A stretch of DNA of 64,000 nt from Ornithoclostridium sp944380285 (GTDB lineage: Bacteria; Bacillota; Clostridia; Christensenellales; UBA3700). Numbering within the stretch: the first letter of the stretch is position 1; every line of letters starts with the position of its first letter. Below the pieces are notes generated by a model. That model made no database searches. It saw only the letters and a program-made list of their open reading frames with translations, and was not told where the DNA came from. Where the stretch lies: positions 1,178,001-1,242,000 of the forward strand of contig OZ006985.1 of assembly GCA_963931165.1 (NCBI GenBank), written 5' to 3'. The position numbers and the translations under genes are program-made. Of the stretch, positions 9,050 to 17,419 are shown one piece after another.

Positions 9050-9660
9050 TACGGCGCAGTAGCTTGACAAAAATTACGCTTATCTTAAATTGCGTTCAAG
9101 TGTGCCGCGCCGCAAAGCGAGCGCGGAACAGAAATGGCGCACGAAGTGCGCAAAGTTGGCTTTGTATCAAGCGACAGTAGGGAAAACCCGTGACGCCAAG
9201 AAGCGAATCCCAAGCTTTTCACTCGCGCATAGAAAAATAGTATTGCAAAATCGAAAAATTATTAGCACATTAGCTTGACAAAGATCACGCGTATCTTAAA
9301 GCTAAATATGAACGATTTATATAGTGCTGCCGGTAAAGAACCGATTAGATAAACAGAACCAATCAACCGAGCCGCGCTCAAAGGTGGTGTGGAACATAAA
9401 TTGCGCTATGCGCGCAAAGTTGGCTTTGTATCAAGCGACAGTAGGGAAAACCCGTGACGTCAAGAAGCGAATCCCAAGCTTTTCACTCGCGCATAGCAAA
9501 ATAGTATTGCAAAATCGAAAAAAATATGGCGCAGTAGCTTGACAAATATGTCGTTCGTCTTAAAGCTGAAAACGATCGGTTTCACTTTGTATCAATTTTT
9601 CTAAACCGAAAAATTTTGTGCATAGTCGCTTGACAAAAATTACACGTTCCTTACACGGCT
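9050..9660. repeat. Dispersed structured repeat family, cluster A (two full cores plus fragments)
   Basis: Two ~110-nt cores (about 9123-9232 and 9400-9505) share GTTGGCTTTGTATCAAGCGA, CAGTAGGGAAAACCCGTGAC and a GCCAAGAAGCGAA block. Each is followed by a tail ending in AGCTTGACAAA...TCTTAAA. Extra tail copies lie at ~9061, ~9270, ~9536 and ~9630. Each core can form three hairpins: a variable GC hairpin, TTGGC/GCCAA closing a GGG-AAAA-CCC loop, and GCGA/TCGC. The same family recurs at 61475-62115. Short open frames that cross the units are not convincing genes. Confidence 0.8.
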
Positions 9661-9806
9661 TTTGCGACTGAACACAACGGCTTTGCGATCGTCGCGTTTT
9701 GTCTGCATTTGGTGACAATATCTGTCAATTCGTTTGCGTTTGACATGTCGAAAAAGAGCGATATGTTTCTACTTTTGTTAGTTGAGGATAAAGGTTGCGT
9801 AAGCGA

Positions 9807-9835
9807 TTGAAAGGGGGCGTAAGATGTGCTAAAAT
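9807..9835 (+). promoter_or_regulatory. Promoter of the 103-residue protein gene
   Basis: TTGAAA (9807-9812), a 17-bp spacer, TAAAAT (9830-9835), 29 bases before the ATG. Confidence 0.7.
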
Positions 9836-9864
9836 TTGGACGAAATCTTTTGAGGAGGGTCGAT

Positions 9865-10176
9865 ATGACCGAAAGGCAAAACATGCGCGAATTGGCGCGC
9901 AAGGCAAAGCAGAGAATGATCGCCGGATACTACGGCAAGGGCGAGCAGAGGGGCAGACGCAGGACGCTCGAAGACAAGGTGATGCATGACAAGATCGTCG
10001 CAATCGTCGAGCAGGACGGCACGGTGACCGACGTCATCGCGAGGCTCGTCGACGGCGACGCGTATGCTGCGGCGGACGAAGTGGAGCGTCAACGGCTTGT
10101 TTTGAATGCGGCGGCGACCTATCGAAGGGTAAAAGAGGAGATCGCGAAAAAGGGGAGGATCGCGGCGGAAGTTTGA
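9865..10176 (+). CDS. Small basic protein of unknown function
   Basis: I do not recognise this 103-residue protein. It is highly charged and probably all-helical, with a basic N-terminal half (RKAKQRMIAGYYGKGEQRGR near 12-31) and no membrane segment, signal peptide or cysteine pair. It has its own promoter (9807-9835) and a strong GAGGAGGG ribosome site 5 bases before ATG 9865, so it is very probably a real gene. It ends 58 bases before pcrA, whose promoter lies just after its stop codon. The basic segment would suit nucleic-acid binding, but that is only a guess. Confidence 0.7.
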   Translation: MTERQNMRELARKAKQRMIAGYYGKGEQRGRRRTLEDKVMHDKIVAIVEQDGTVTDVIARLVDGDAYAAADEVERQRLVLNAAATYRRVKEEIAKKGRIAAEV

Positions 10177-10199
10177 CGCGGAGAAGGGGCGGCAAAAGA

Positions 10200-10228
10200 T
10201 TGAATTTGTCGCGCGCGTATGTTAAAAT
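10200..10228 (+). promoter_or_regulatory. Promoter of pcrA (leaderless)
   Basis: TTGAAT (10200-10205), a 17-bp spacer, TAAAAT (10223-10228), then 6 nt (AGGGAT) to the ATG at 10235. The predicted transcript starts at or next to the A of the start codon. Confidence 0.75.
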
Positions 10229-10234
10229 AGGGAT

Positions 10235-12436
10235 ATGAATTATTCCGAACTTCTCAACGAAGAACAGCTCAAACCGGTGCTGGACACCGAAGGGGCAGTG
10301 CTGGTGCTCGCGGGCGCGGGCAGCGGCAAGACGAGGGTGTTGACCTACCGCATCGCCTATCTGATCGGCGAAAAGCACGTCGATCCGCACAACATCTTGG
10401 CGATCACGTTCACCAACAAGGCGGCGAACGAGATGAAAGAGCGCGTGCAAAACGTGACCGGAGCGTACGGGGTTTGGATCTCGACGTTTCACTCGATGTG
10501 CGCGCGCATTTTGCGCAGCGAGATCGAGGTGGACGGCGTCTATACGCGCAACTTCTCCATCTACACCGACACCGAGAGCGACCGCATCGTCTCGCGCATA
10601 ATCAAAGAGCTCGCTCTCGACGACGGCGATCTCAAAAAGCTCGCGCGGTTCCACATCTCATACGCGAAGAATCACGCATATACGCCCGACGAATATGCGA
10701 CCAAGATCGCCGGCGTCTCTCATTCGGAGGCGATCGCGCACATATATCGCCGCTACGAAAAGGTGCTGCGCGAGAACAACGCTCTCGACTTTGACGACCT
10801 CTTGCTCAAGACGTTGATGCTGTTCAAGGCGCATCCCGACGTGTTGGCGAGATATGCCGAACGCTTCCGCTACATCCACGTCGACGAGTTCCAAGACACC
10901 AACAAGATACAATTTTTGCTCGTGCGCATGCTGGCGAGCAAGCACGGCAACGTGTTCGTCGTCGGCGACGACGATCAGAGCATTTACGGCTGGCGCGGAG
11001 CGGAGGTGGGCAACATCGCCGACTTCAAAAAGCTCAATCCCGGCTGCAAACTCTACAAGCTCGAGCGCAACTATCGCTCTACGCGCAACATCCTCGACCT
11101 CGCCAACAAGGTCATCGCCAACAACTCCGAACGCCTCGGCAAGACGCTTTGGACGGAGGGGGACAAGGGCAACGCGGTCGTCTTCCGCAGTCTCTACGAC
11201 GACAGACAGGAGGCGGACTATGTCATCGGCGAGATCCTCAACCTGCGCAACGCCGGCTGTCGGCTCAAAGACATCGCGATCCTCGTGCGCGTCAGCTCGA
11301 TCACCAAGACGTTCGAGGACAAATTGACGCTTTACAATCTGCCGTTCCGCTTGATCGGCGGCATGAAGTTTTACGACAGGGCGGAGGTCAAGGACTTCCT
11401 CGCCTACCTCAAATGCATCGCGAATCCGCGCGACGCCGAAAGTCTCAAACGCATCATCAACGTCCCCAACCGCAAGATCGGCGAAGCGACCGTCGCCAAG
11501 CTGGAACTCGCGTGTTCGGAGCGCGGCATGACCATGCTCGCAGGAGTGCTCGATCTGCCGTCGCTGGGGATGAGCAGCGCGCTCAACGCCAAGCTCGCGC
11601 CCTTCGGCGCGCTCATGCGCGACCTTTGGGAGCACAGAGATATGCCCATAGGCGACTTCGCCGACTTTGTCGACGACGCTGTCGCATTCGATCAATATTA
11701 CGACTGCGACGACGAGGAGGAGGGAGCGAGGCTCGAAAACATCGCCAGCCTCGTGCAATCGATCAAGGAGTTCGCCAAGGACAATCCGGACGCCGGGCTT
11801 GAGGAGTATCTGCAATCGGTGACGCTGATCTCGGACACGGACGACGTGCTCGACGACGACAAGCTCACCCTTGCGACCGTGCACGGGGTCAAGGGGCTCG
11901 AGTTCGACGTCGTGTTCATCGTCGGGCTCGAAGAGGGCATCTTCCCGACGATACGTCAAGACACGACCGCCAAAAATCTCGAAGAGGAGAGGCGCATCAT
12001 GTACGTTGCGGTCACCCGCGCGCGCAAGCGGCTCTATCTGACATGCGCGCAGTCGCGCTTCCGCTTCAAAAGACGCGAAAATTCGCTCGCGAGCCGCTTC
12101 CTCGTCGAGGGCGGATTCATCAAAAAGCCGGAGCCGATACCCGAGAGACAGGGGTCGCCCGTGCATTCGGTCAGGGCGGCGATGGGCAAGATCGGGCTCG
12201 ACATACGCGATCTGCCCAAGAGAGGGGAGAGAAAAGAGCCGCCGGCATACGCCAAAAGGCCGCCTGTCGCAGGCAAGGATATCGGCGTGTTCAAGATCGG
12301 CATGACGGTCAAACACAGCCGTTTTGGAGTCGGCGAGATCGTCGACATCAGCGGCGAAAACGCCAAGATCAAGTTCAAAGACCTCGGCGTAAAGATGTTC
12401 AACATGCGCCTCGCGCCCATCGAACCGGTGCAATGA
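10235..12436 (+). CDS. pcrA: ATP-dependent DNA helicase PcrA/UvrD
   Basis: Superfamily 1A 3'-5' helicase for nucleotide-excision and mismatch repair, plasmid replication and clearing RecA filaments. The 733 residues carry the motifs in order: Walker A AGAGSGKTRVLTYR (~26-39), AITFTNKAANEM (Ia), HVDEFQDTN (II), VGDDDQSIYGWRGA (III), NYRSTRNIL (IV), TVHGVKGLEFDVVF (V) and YVAVTRARKRLY (VI). The last ~70 residues contain GMTVKHSRFGVGEIVDISG, the Tudor-like RNA polymerase-interacting domain of PcrA. It is followed by ligA, as in Bacillus. No Shine-Dalgarno site fits, consistent with leaderless translation. Confidence 0.97.
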   Translation: MNYSELLNEEQLKPVLDTEGAVLVLAGAGSGKTRVLTYRIAYLIGEKHVDPHNILAITFTNKAANEMKERVQNVTGAYGVWISTFHSMCARILRSEIEVDGVYTRNFSIYTDTESDRIVSRIIKELALDDGDLKKLARFHISYAKNHAYTPDEYATKIAGVSHSEAIAHIYRRYEKVLRENNALDFDDLLLKTLMLFKAHPDVLARYAERFRYIHVDEFQDTNKIQFLLVRMLASKHGNVFVVGDDDQSIYGWRGAEVGNIADFKKLNPGCKLYKLERNYRSTRNILDLANKVIANNSERLGKTLWTEGDKGNAVVFRSLYDDRQEADYVIGEILNLRNAGCRLKDIAILVRVSSITKTFEDKLTLYNLPFRLIGGMKFYDRAEVKDFLAYLKCIANPRDAESLKRIINVPNRKIGEATVAKLELACSERGMTMLAGVLDLPSLGMSSALNAKLAPFGALMRDLWEHRDMPIGDFADFVDDAVAFDQYYDCDDEEEGARLENIASLVQSIKEFAKDNPDAGLEEYLQSVTLISDTDDVLDDDKLTLATVHGVKGLEFDVVFIVGLEEGIFPTIRQDTTAKNLEEERRIMYVAVTRARKRLYLTCAQSRFRFKRRENSLASRFLVEGGFIKKPEPIPERQGSPVHSVRAAMGKIGLDIRDLPKRGERKEPPAYAKRPPVAGKDIGVFKIGMTVKHSRFGVGEIVDISGENAKIKFKDLGVKMFNMRLAPIEPVQ

Positions 12437-12470
12437 TTTTTCGGTGCCCGTGTCGATAAAAGGAGAAATT

Positions 12471-14414
12471 ATGGACGAGATGACATCGCTCAAAGACAGA
12501 CTGAACGAACTTGCGTACCGCTACTATGTGCTGGACGACCCGGCGGTGTCGGACGCAGAGTACGACGCGCTTTATGACAAGCTGGTCGCGCTGGAAAAGA
12601 GCACGGGCGTCGTGTTGCCCGATTCGCCGACAAGGCGCGTCGGCGGCAAGCCTTTGAGCAAGTTCGAGCAGGTCCGTCACCTCGGCAGGCTGTACAGTCT
12701 CGACAAGTGCAAGACGCGCGAAGAGCTGGGCGCGTGGATGGACAAGCTGCGCGTAGCGGGCAAGATGCCGCGCGTCAGCGTCGAGTACAAGTTCGACGGC
12801 TTGACAATCAATTTGACATATCGCGGCGGCGAGCTCGTGCAGGCGGCGACGCGCGGCGACGGCGTGACGGGCGAGGTCGTCACCGAGCAGGTCAAGACGA
12901 TACGCAGCGTCCCCCTTTCGATACCTTACAAGGGCGTGCTCGAAGTGCAGGGCGAGGGGATAATGCGGCTGTCCGCGCTGGCTGAGTATAATTCCGACCC
13001 CACGGTCACTCCGCTCAAAAACGCGCGCAATGCGGCTGCGGGCGCGATCCGCAATCTCGACCCGGCTGAGACCGCCAAGCGCAGACTCGAGGTCGTCTGC
13101 TACAACGTCAACTACATCGAGGGCAGACGATTTGAGAGCGGCAGCGAGATGATGGCGTTCCTCAAAGAGCAAAAGTTCAAGGTCAGCGACATGTATGTGC
13201 TTGCGGATGACCAAAAGACGGTGTTCGACACTCTCGACAAGATAGAGAGCGTGCGCCCATCGCTCGACTTTTTGATCGACGGCGCGGTCGTCAAGGCGGA
13301 TGACTTTTCAATGCGCGAAGAGCTGGGCTACACCGAGAAGTTCCCCCGCTGGGCGATGGCGTTCAAGTTCGCGGCAGAGGAGATGACCACCGTCGTCAGA
13401 GATGTGATATGGCAGGTGTCGCGCACGGGCAAGCTCAATCCGCTCGCGGTGCTCGACCCCGTCGACATCGGCGGCGTCACCGTCAGCCGCGCGACGCTCA
13501 ACAACATCTCCGAGATACGCCGCAAGGACATCAGGATAGGCAGCAGGGTGTTCGTCCGCCGTTCCAACGACGTCATTCCCGAGATCACCGGCGTCGCCGA
13601 ACAGCCCGAGGACGCGGTCGAGATCGAAGTGCCAGCTGTCTGCCCGGCGTGCGGAAGCCCGGTCGAGGTCAGAGGCGTGTTCGCCTATTGCACTGACAGC
13701 GAGGCGTGCGAGCCGGCGCTCGTGTCGCGCTTTGCGCACTTCGTCTGCCGCGACGCGATGGACATCGAGGGGCTTTCGGACAAGACGCTCGAGCTGCTCT
13801 ATTCGGAGGGTAAGATACGCGATTTTGCCGACCTGTATTCGCTTTCTGCCGACGACCTGACCGACCTTGAAGGCTTCAAGGACAAGAAGATCGCCAACAT
13901 ACTCGCCGCGATCGCCGCATCCAAACACACCGAACTCAAACGCTTTTTGTTCGCGATCGGCATCCCGGGGATAGGCAAAAAGGCGGCGGCTCAGCTTGCA
14001 GACGCGTTCGGTACTCTCGAGGCGGCGAGGGCGGCGAAAGAGGAAGAGCTGCTCGCGCTCGACGACTTCGGCGACGTGATGGCGAAAAACGTCATCGCAT
14101 TTTGGAACGATCCCCTGCGCGCGGCGGAAGTGGACAGGCTGATCGCCGCCGGCATCACTTTCGAGCAAAAAGAGAGGACAAAGGGAGCGTTCAGTGGCAA
14201 AAAGGTCGTGTTGACCGGGTCGCTCGCGCGGTTCACCCGTTCGGAGGCGAAAAAGCTGATCGAGGAGAGAGGCGGCGAGGTCGCTGACGGCGTGTCCGCC
14301 AAGGTCAACCTCGTCATCGCCGGAGAAGCCGCCGGAAGCAAGCTGGAAAAGGCGAAAAAACTCGGCATAGAGATCATTGACGAGCAAAAATTCGTCGAGA
14401 TGCTCGGCGTTTGA
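12471..14414 (+). CDS. ligA: NAD-dependent DNA ligase
   Basis: Seals nicks in duplex DNA using NAD+ for Okazaki-fragment joining and repair. The 647 residues carry an N-terminal Ia domain, then the adenylation domain with catalytic lysine K107 in YKFDG. The OB fold follows, then a four-cysteine zinc finger beginning CPACGSPV (~395), helix-hairpin-helix repeats (IPGIGKKAAAQL) and a C-terminal BRCT domain (GKKVVLTGSLARFTRSEAK). The catalytic motif reads KFDG where most family members have KLDG, a conservative change. Start 12471 follows AAGGAGAAA. A gatCAB operon, common after ligA, does not follow; the gene ends at a strong terminator. Confidence 0.97.
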   Translation: MDEMTSLKDRLNELAYRYYVLDDPAVSDAEYDALYDKLVALEKSTGVVLPDSPTRRVGGKPLSKFEQVRHLGRLYSLDKCKTREELGAWMDKLRVAGKMPRVSVEYKFDGLTINLTYRGGELVQAATRGDGVTGEVVTEQVKTIRSVPLSIPYKGVLEVQGEGIMRLSALAEYNSDPTVTPLKNARNAAAGAIRNLDPAETAKRRLEVVCYNVNYIEGRRFESGSEMMAFLKEQKFKVSDMYVLADDQKTVFDTLDKIESVRPSLDFLIDGAVVKADDFSMREELGYTEKFPRWAMAFKFAAEEMTTVVRDVIWQVSRTGKLNPLAVLDPVDIGGVTVSRATLNNISEIRRKDIRIGSRVFVRRSNDVIPEITGVAEQPEDAVEIEVPAVCPACGSPVEVRGVFAYCTDSEACEPALVSRFAHFVCRDAMDIEGLSDKTLELLYSEGKIRDFADLYSLSADDLTDLEGFKDKKIANILAAIAASKHTELKRFLFAIGIPGIGKKAAAQLADAFGTLEAARAAKEEELLALDDFGDVMAKNVIAFWNDPLRAAEVDRLIAAGITFEQKERTKGAFSGKKVVLTGSLARFTRSEAKKLIEERGGEVADGVSAKVNLVIAGEAAGSKLEKAKKLGIEIIDEQKFVEMLGV

Positions 14415-14442
14415 GCGGCGTTCAAAAGGGATATAATTTCGT

Positions 14443-14469
14443 GCGCGCGAAAAATTCGCGCGCTTTTTC
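14443..14469 (+). terminator. Intrinsic terminator after ligA
   Basis: 9-bp stem GCGCGCGAA / TTCGCGCGC with an AAA loop followed by six T. Confidence 0.85.
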
Positions 14470-14498
14470 TTGTAAAAATGCGCGCGATGTGCTATTAT
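14470..14498 (+). promoter_or_regulatory. Candidate promoter of the yicC-rpe operon
   Basis: TTGTAA (14470-14475), a 17-bp spacer, TATTAT (14493-14498). An overlapping TATAAT at 14498-14503 is an alternative -10. The ribosome site AAGGAGG follows at 14509. Confidence 0.6.
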
Positions 14499-14520
14499 AT
14501 AATCTCGCAAGGAGGTCGCC

Positions 14521-15399
14521 ATGACGGTCAAAAGCATGACGGGCTACGGCAAGGGCGTCTACGAGAGCGACACTCTCAAACTTGTCGTCGAGCTCAAATC
14601 GGTCAATCACAGGTTCCTCGACCTGTCGATCAAGATCCCCAAACAACTCAACTTCGCCGAGGACGGCATTCGCCGCACGCTCAAAGAGGGCATCGGCAGA
14701 GGTCATGTCGAGGTCTATGTCAACGTCGAGGACAAGCGTTCCGAAAAGGGAGTGCTCACGCTCGACGGCGATCTTGCGAAGCAATATCTCGACGCGGCGG
14801 ACGCGCTGCGCGCACTCGGCGCGGAGGGCGAGTTGACAGTCGCCGATTTGATTAAGATGAACAACATCGTCTCGTTCACGCCTTCCGAGGCGGACGAGGA
14901 CGAATTGTCCGCGGCGGCGGAAGCGGCGCTCGGGGACGCGATCGCGGCGCTCGACAAGATGCGCGTGACCGAGGGCGAAAATCTCGCAAAGGATATGCTT
15001 GCCAAGCTGGACGAGATGCAAGTTGTCGTCGACAGGGTCGCCGAACTTGCGCCCGACACGCTCAAACAGCACGCCGACAAAGTGCGCGAGAGGGTCGCGG
15101 AGTATCTCAAAGACGTCTCGATCGACGAGGGCAAGTTCCTCAACGAGATGGCGTTCTATGCCGACAAGGTCGCGGTCGACGAGGAGTTGACTAGGCTCAA
15201 CAGTCACATCCCGCACTTCCGCGCGATATTGACGAAGGGCGGCGCTGTCGGCAAACAGCTCGACTTTGTCGTCCAGGAGATGAACAGAGAGAGCAACACG
15301 ATCGGCAGCAAGTGCAACGACATCCGCGTCGCCGAATGCGTCGTTTCGCTCAAATGCACGATCGAAAAACTGCGCGAGCAGATCCAGAATTTGGAATGA
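14521..15399 (+). CDS. yicC: YicC/YloC family endoribonuclease
   Basis: The 292-residue length and the N-terminal MTVKSMTGYGKG are diagnostic of the YicC-like family (YicC_N plus DUF1732). The C-terminal DFVVQEMNRESNTIGSKCND is the second family signature. E. coli YicC is an RNase that acts on small RNAs such as RyhB; a similar RNA-processing role is inferred here. The gene is first in an operon with gmk and rpoZ, the usual Firmicutes order (yloC-remA-gmk-rpoZ), but remA is absent. The stop overlaps the gmk start as ATGA. Confidence 0.93.
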   Translation: MTVKSMTGYGKGVYESDTLKLVVELKSVNHRFLDLSIKIPKQLNFAEDGIRRTLKEGIGRGHVEVYVNVEDKRSEKGVLTLDGDLAKQYLDAADALRALGAEGELTVADLIKMNNIVSFTPSEADEDELSAAAEAALGDAIAALDKMRVTEGENLAKDMLAKLDEMQVVVDRVAELAPDTLKQHADKVRERVAEYLKDVSIDEGKFLNEMAFYADKVAVDEELTRLNSHIPHFRAILTKGGAVGKQLDFVVQEMNRESNTIGSKCNDIRVAECVVSLKCTIEKLREQIQNLE

Positions 15400-16055
15400 A
15401 AAAGGTCATGAAAGAAAGAGGTTTGCTGATCGTCGTCTCCGGTCCGTCGGGCGCGGGCAAGGGGACGGTGATGAGATATGTGTTCGAGAAGTGCCCCAAC
15501 ATGCGCTATTCGGTGTCGGTGACTACGCGCGCGCCGCGCGAGGGCGAAGTCGACGGCAGGGAATATTTCTTCCGTACGACCGATCAATTCATCGAGATGC
15601 TCCATCACGACGAATTCCTCGAACATCAGCGCGTGTACGACAACTATTACGGCACGCCCAAGAAATTCGTCGAAGATCTGCTCGACAAGGGCTACGACGT
15701 GCTGCTCGAGATCGACGTCAAGGGCGCGCTCGTCGTCAAGAAGAACAGACCCGAGACGGTGACCGTCTTTTTGTGCCCGCCCGACAGGGCGACGCTCGAG
15801 AGCAGGCTGCGCGGCAGGAGCACCGAGACCGAAGATCAGCTCAAAGTCCGCCTCGCCGCCGCGGTCGACGAACTCAAAAATGCGGACAAGTACGACTATG
15901 TCGTCGTCAACGAGGACGCCCTCGTCGGCGCCGAAGAGATCGCGTCCATCATCCGCGCCGAAAAGTGCAGGACGCTCAGGAAGAGAAACAGATCGTTTTT
16001 GGAAAATTTGATATACGGAGGTAACAGCAACCATGATGATCGATCCACCCATTGA
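15396..16055 (+). CDS. gmk: Guanylate kinase
   Basis: Phosphorylates GMP to GDP. The 219-residue protein has the P-loop GPSGAGKGTVMR near residues 13-24 and SVSVTTRAPREGEVDGREY, the GMP-binding signature. The start at 15396 gives an ATGA overlap with yicC. A second ATG at 15408 would give a protein closer to the usual ~205 residues, so the exact start is uncertain. The 3' end overlaps the rpoZ start by 23 bases. Confidence 0.95.
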   Translation: MKKVMKERGLLIVVSGPSGAGKGTVMRYVFEKCPNMRYSVSVTTRAPREGEVDGREYFFRTTDQFIEMLHHDEFLEHQRVYDNYYGTPKKFVEDLLDKGYDVLLEIDVKGALVVKKNRPETVTVFLCPPDRATLESRLRGRSTETEDQLKVRLAAAVDELKNADKYDYVVVNEDALVGAEEIASIIRAEKCRTLRKRNRSFLENLIYGGNSNHDDRSTH

Positions 16056-16233
16056 CAAGCTCATCAAGAAGGCGGAGTGCAGGTATGCGCTCGTCTGCGG
16101 CATCGCAAAGAGGGCGCGCCAACTCGACGCTCAACGCCCCGAACTCTACGAAGAGACGGGCATGAAGTCCATCTCTTTGGCGGCAAAAGAGGTCTACGAG
16201 GGCAAAGTCATCATCAAGAGGGACAACCAGTAA
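16033..16233 (+). CDS. rpoZ: RNA polymerase omega subunit
   Basis: A 66-residue omega subunit that supports assembly of beta' in RNA polymerase. Seen: CRYALVCGIAKRARQL, which corresponds to the conserved YxLVxxxAKRAR segment, and KSISLAAKEVYEGKV at the C-terminus. GGAGG at 16018 lies inside the gmk coding region ahead of ATG 16033. The position between gmk and coaBC is standard in Firmicutes. Confidence 0.93.
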   Translation: MMIDPPIDKLIKKAECRYALVCGIAKRARQLDAQRPELYEETGMKSISLAAKEVYEGKVIIKRDNQ

Positions 16234-16234
16234 C

Positions 16235-17419
16235 ATGCTCGAACACCGTTGTGTTTTGGTCGTCGTGACGGGCGGGATCGCCTGCTACAAGGCGTGCGAA
16301 GTCGTCTCCTCCCTGCGCAAGGCGGGGGCGGACGTCCGCGTCGTCATGACCGAAAACGCGACAAAGTTCGTCTCGCCGCTCACGTTCGAGACGCTTTCGA
16401 ACAACCCGGTCGCGGTCGATACGTTCCGCCGCGATACGCCGTGGGAGGTGGAGCACGTCTCGCTTGCCAAGCGCGCGGACATCGCGGTCGTCGTTCCCGC
16501 GACAGCCAACGTCATCGGCAAGATGGCTTGCGGCATCGCAGACGATATGGCGACGACGACGCTGCTTGCTGTCAAGGCGCCTGTCGTGGTCTGCCCGGCG
16601 ATGAACGTCAACATGTACGAGAACGAAGCGGTGCGGGACAACATCGCGCTGCTCAAAAAACGCGGCTTTTTGTTCGTCGAGGCGGACGAGGGCTTCCTCG
16701 CCTGCGGAGACGTGGGCAAGGGCAGGCTCGCCGCGCCCGCCGTCATCGTCCAAAAGGTCGTAGACACGCTGATGCCCGTCAGGGATTATTGCGGTAAGAG
16801 AGTGCTCGTCACCGCCGGCGCGACGCGCGAGGACGTGGACGGCATACGCTTTTTGTCCAACTATTCCAGCGGCAAGATGGGCGTCGAGATCGCCAAGGCG
16901 GTCAAGGACAGAGGGGGCGAGGTCACTCTCGTCGCCGGCTGTATGACGGCGCCCGTTCCCGACTGCGTCGACAAGGTCGTCAGGGTGACCTCGACGCAGC
17001 AGATGTATGACGCGGTGATGCGCGAATACAGCGCGTGCGACGTGATAATCAAGGCGGCCGCCCCCGCCGACTATCGTCCCAAAAAGGTGTTGGACGACAA
17101 GGCGAAGTCGGCGACGCTCGACCTCGAACTCGTCAAAAATCCCGACATCGCGGCGGCGGTCGGGCAGGTCAAAGGGGAGCGCAAACTCGTCGTGTTCTGC
17201 GCCGAGAGGAAAGAACTTGCCAAGCGCGCTCTCGCCAAACTCAAGTCCAAAAACGCCGACATCGTCGTCGCCAACGACGTGTCGCTCGAGGGTGCGGGCT
17301 TTGACAAGGACACAAACATCGCGACGATCATGACCGCTACGGGCAGGGTGCGCGAGTGTGAATTGATGTCTAAGCGCATGCTTGCCGACATCATTTTGGA
17401 CGAGCTGAACGCGCTATGA
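16235..17419 (+). CDS. coaBC: Bifunctional phosphopantothenoylcysteine decarboxylase/synthase
   Basis: Catalyses two steps of coenzyme A synthesis: CTP-dependent ligation of cysteine to 4'-phosphopantothenate (CoaB) and FMN-dependent decarboxylation (CoaC). The 394 residues show the CoaC half first, with the catalytic His in VEHVSLAKRADIAVVVPATA, the PAMN motif (CPAMNVNMYENE) and the redox Cys in ACGDVGKGRL. The CoaB half follows, with GATREDVDGIRFLSNYSSGK (~190). The start codon lies 1 base after the rpoZ stop, and the stop overlaps priA as ATGA, so translation is probably coupled. Confidence 0.96.
   Translation: MLEHRCVLVVVTGGIACYKACEVVSSLRKAGADVRVVMTENATKFVSPLTFETLSNNPVAVDTFRRDTPWEVEHVSLAKRADIAVVVPATANVIGKMACGIADDMATTTLLAVKAPVVVCPAMNVNMYENEAVRDNIALLKKRGFLFVEADEGFLACGDVGKGRLAAPAVIVQKVVDTLMPVRDYCGKRVLVTAGATREDVDGIRFLSNYSSGKMGVEIAKAVKDRGGEVTLVAGCMTAPVPDCVDKVVRVTSTQQMYDAVMREYSACDVIIKAAAPADYRPKKVLDDKAKSATLDLELVKNPDIAAAVGQVKGERKLVVFCAERKELAKRALAKLKSKNADIVVANDVSLEGAGFDKDTNIATIMTATGRVRECELMSKRMLADIILDELNAL

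Noticed and set aside
9136..9240. Cyclic-di-GMP-I riboswitch in the repeat core
   Set aside because: GGGAAAACC and GACGCC superficially resemble it, but the required core and receptor sequences do not align, and no gene follows.
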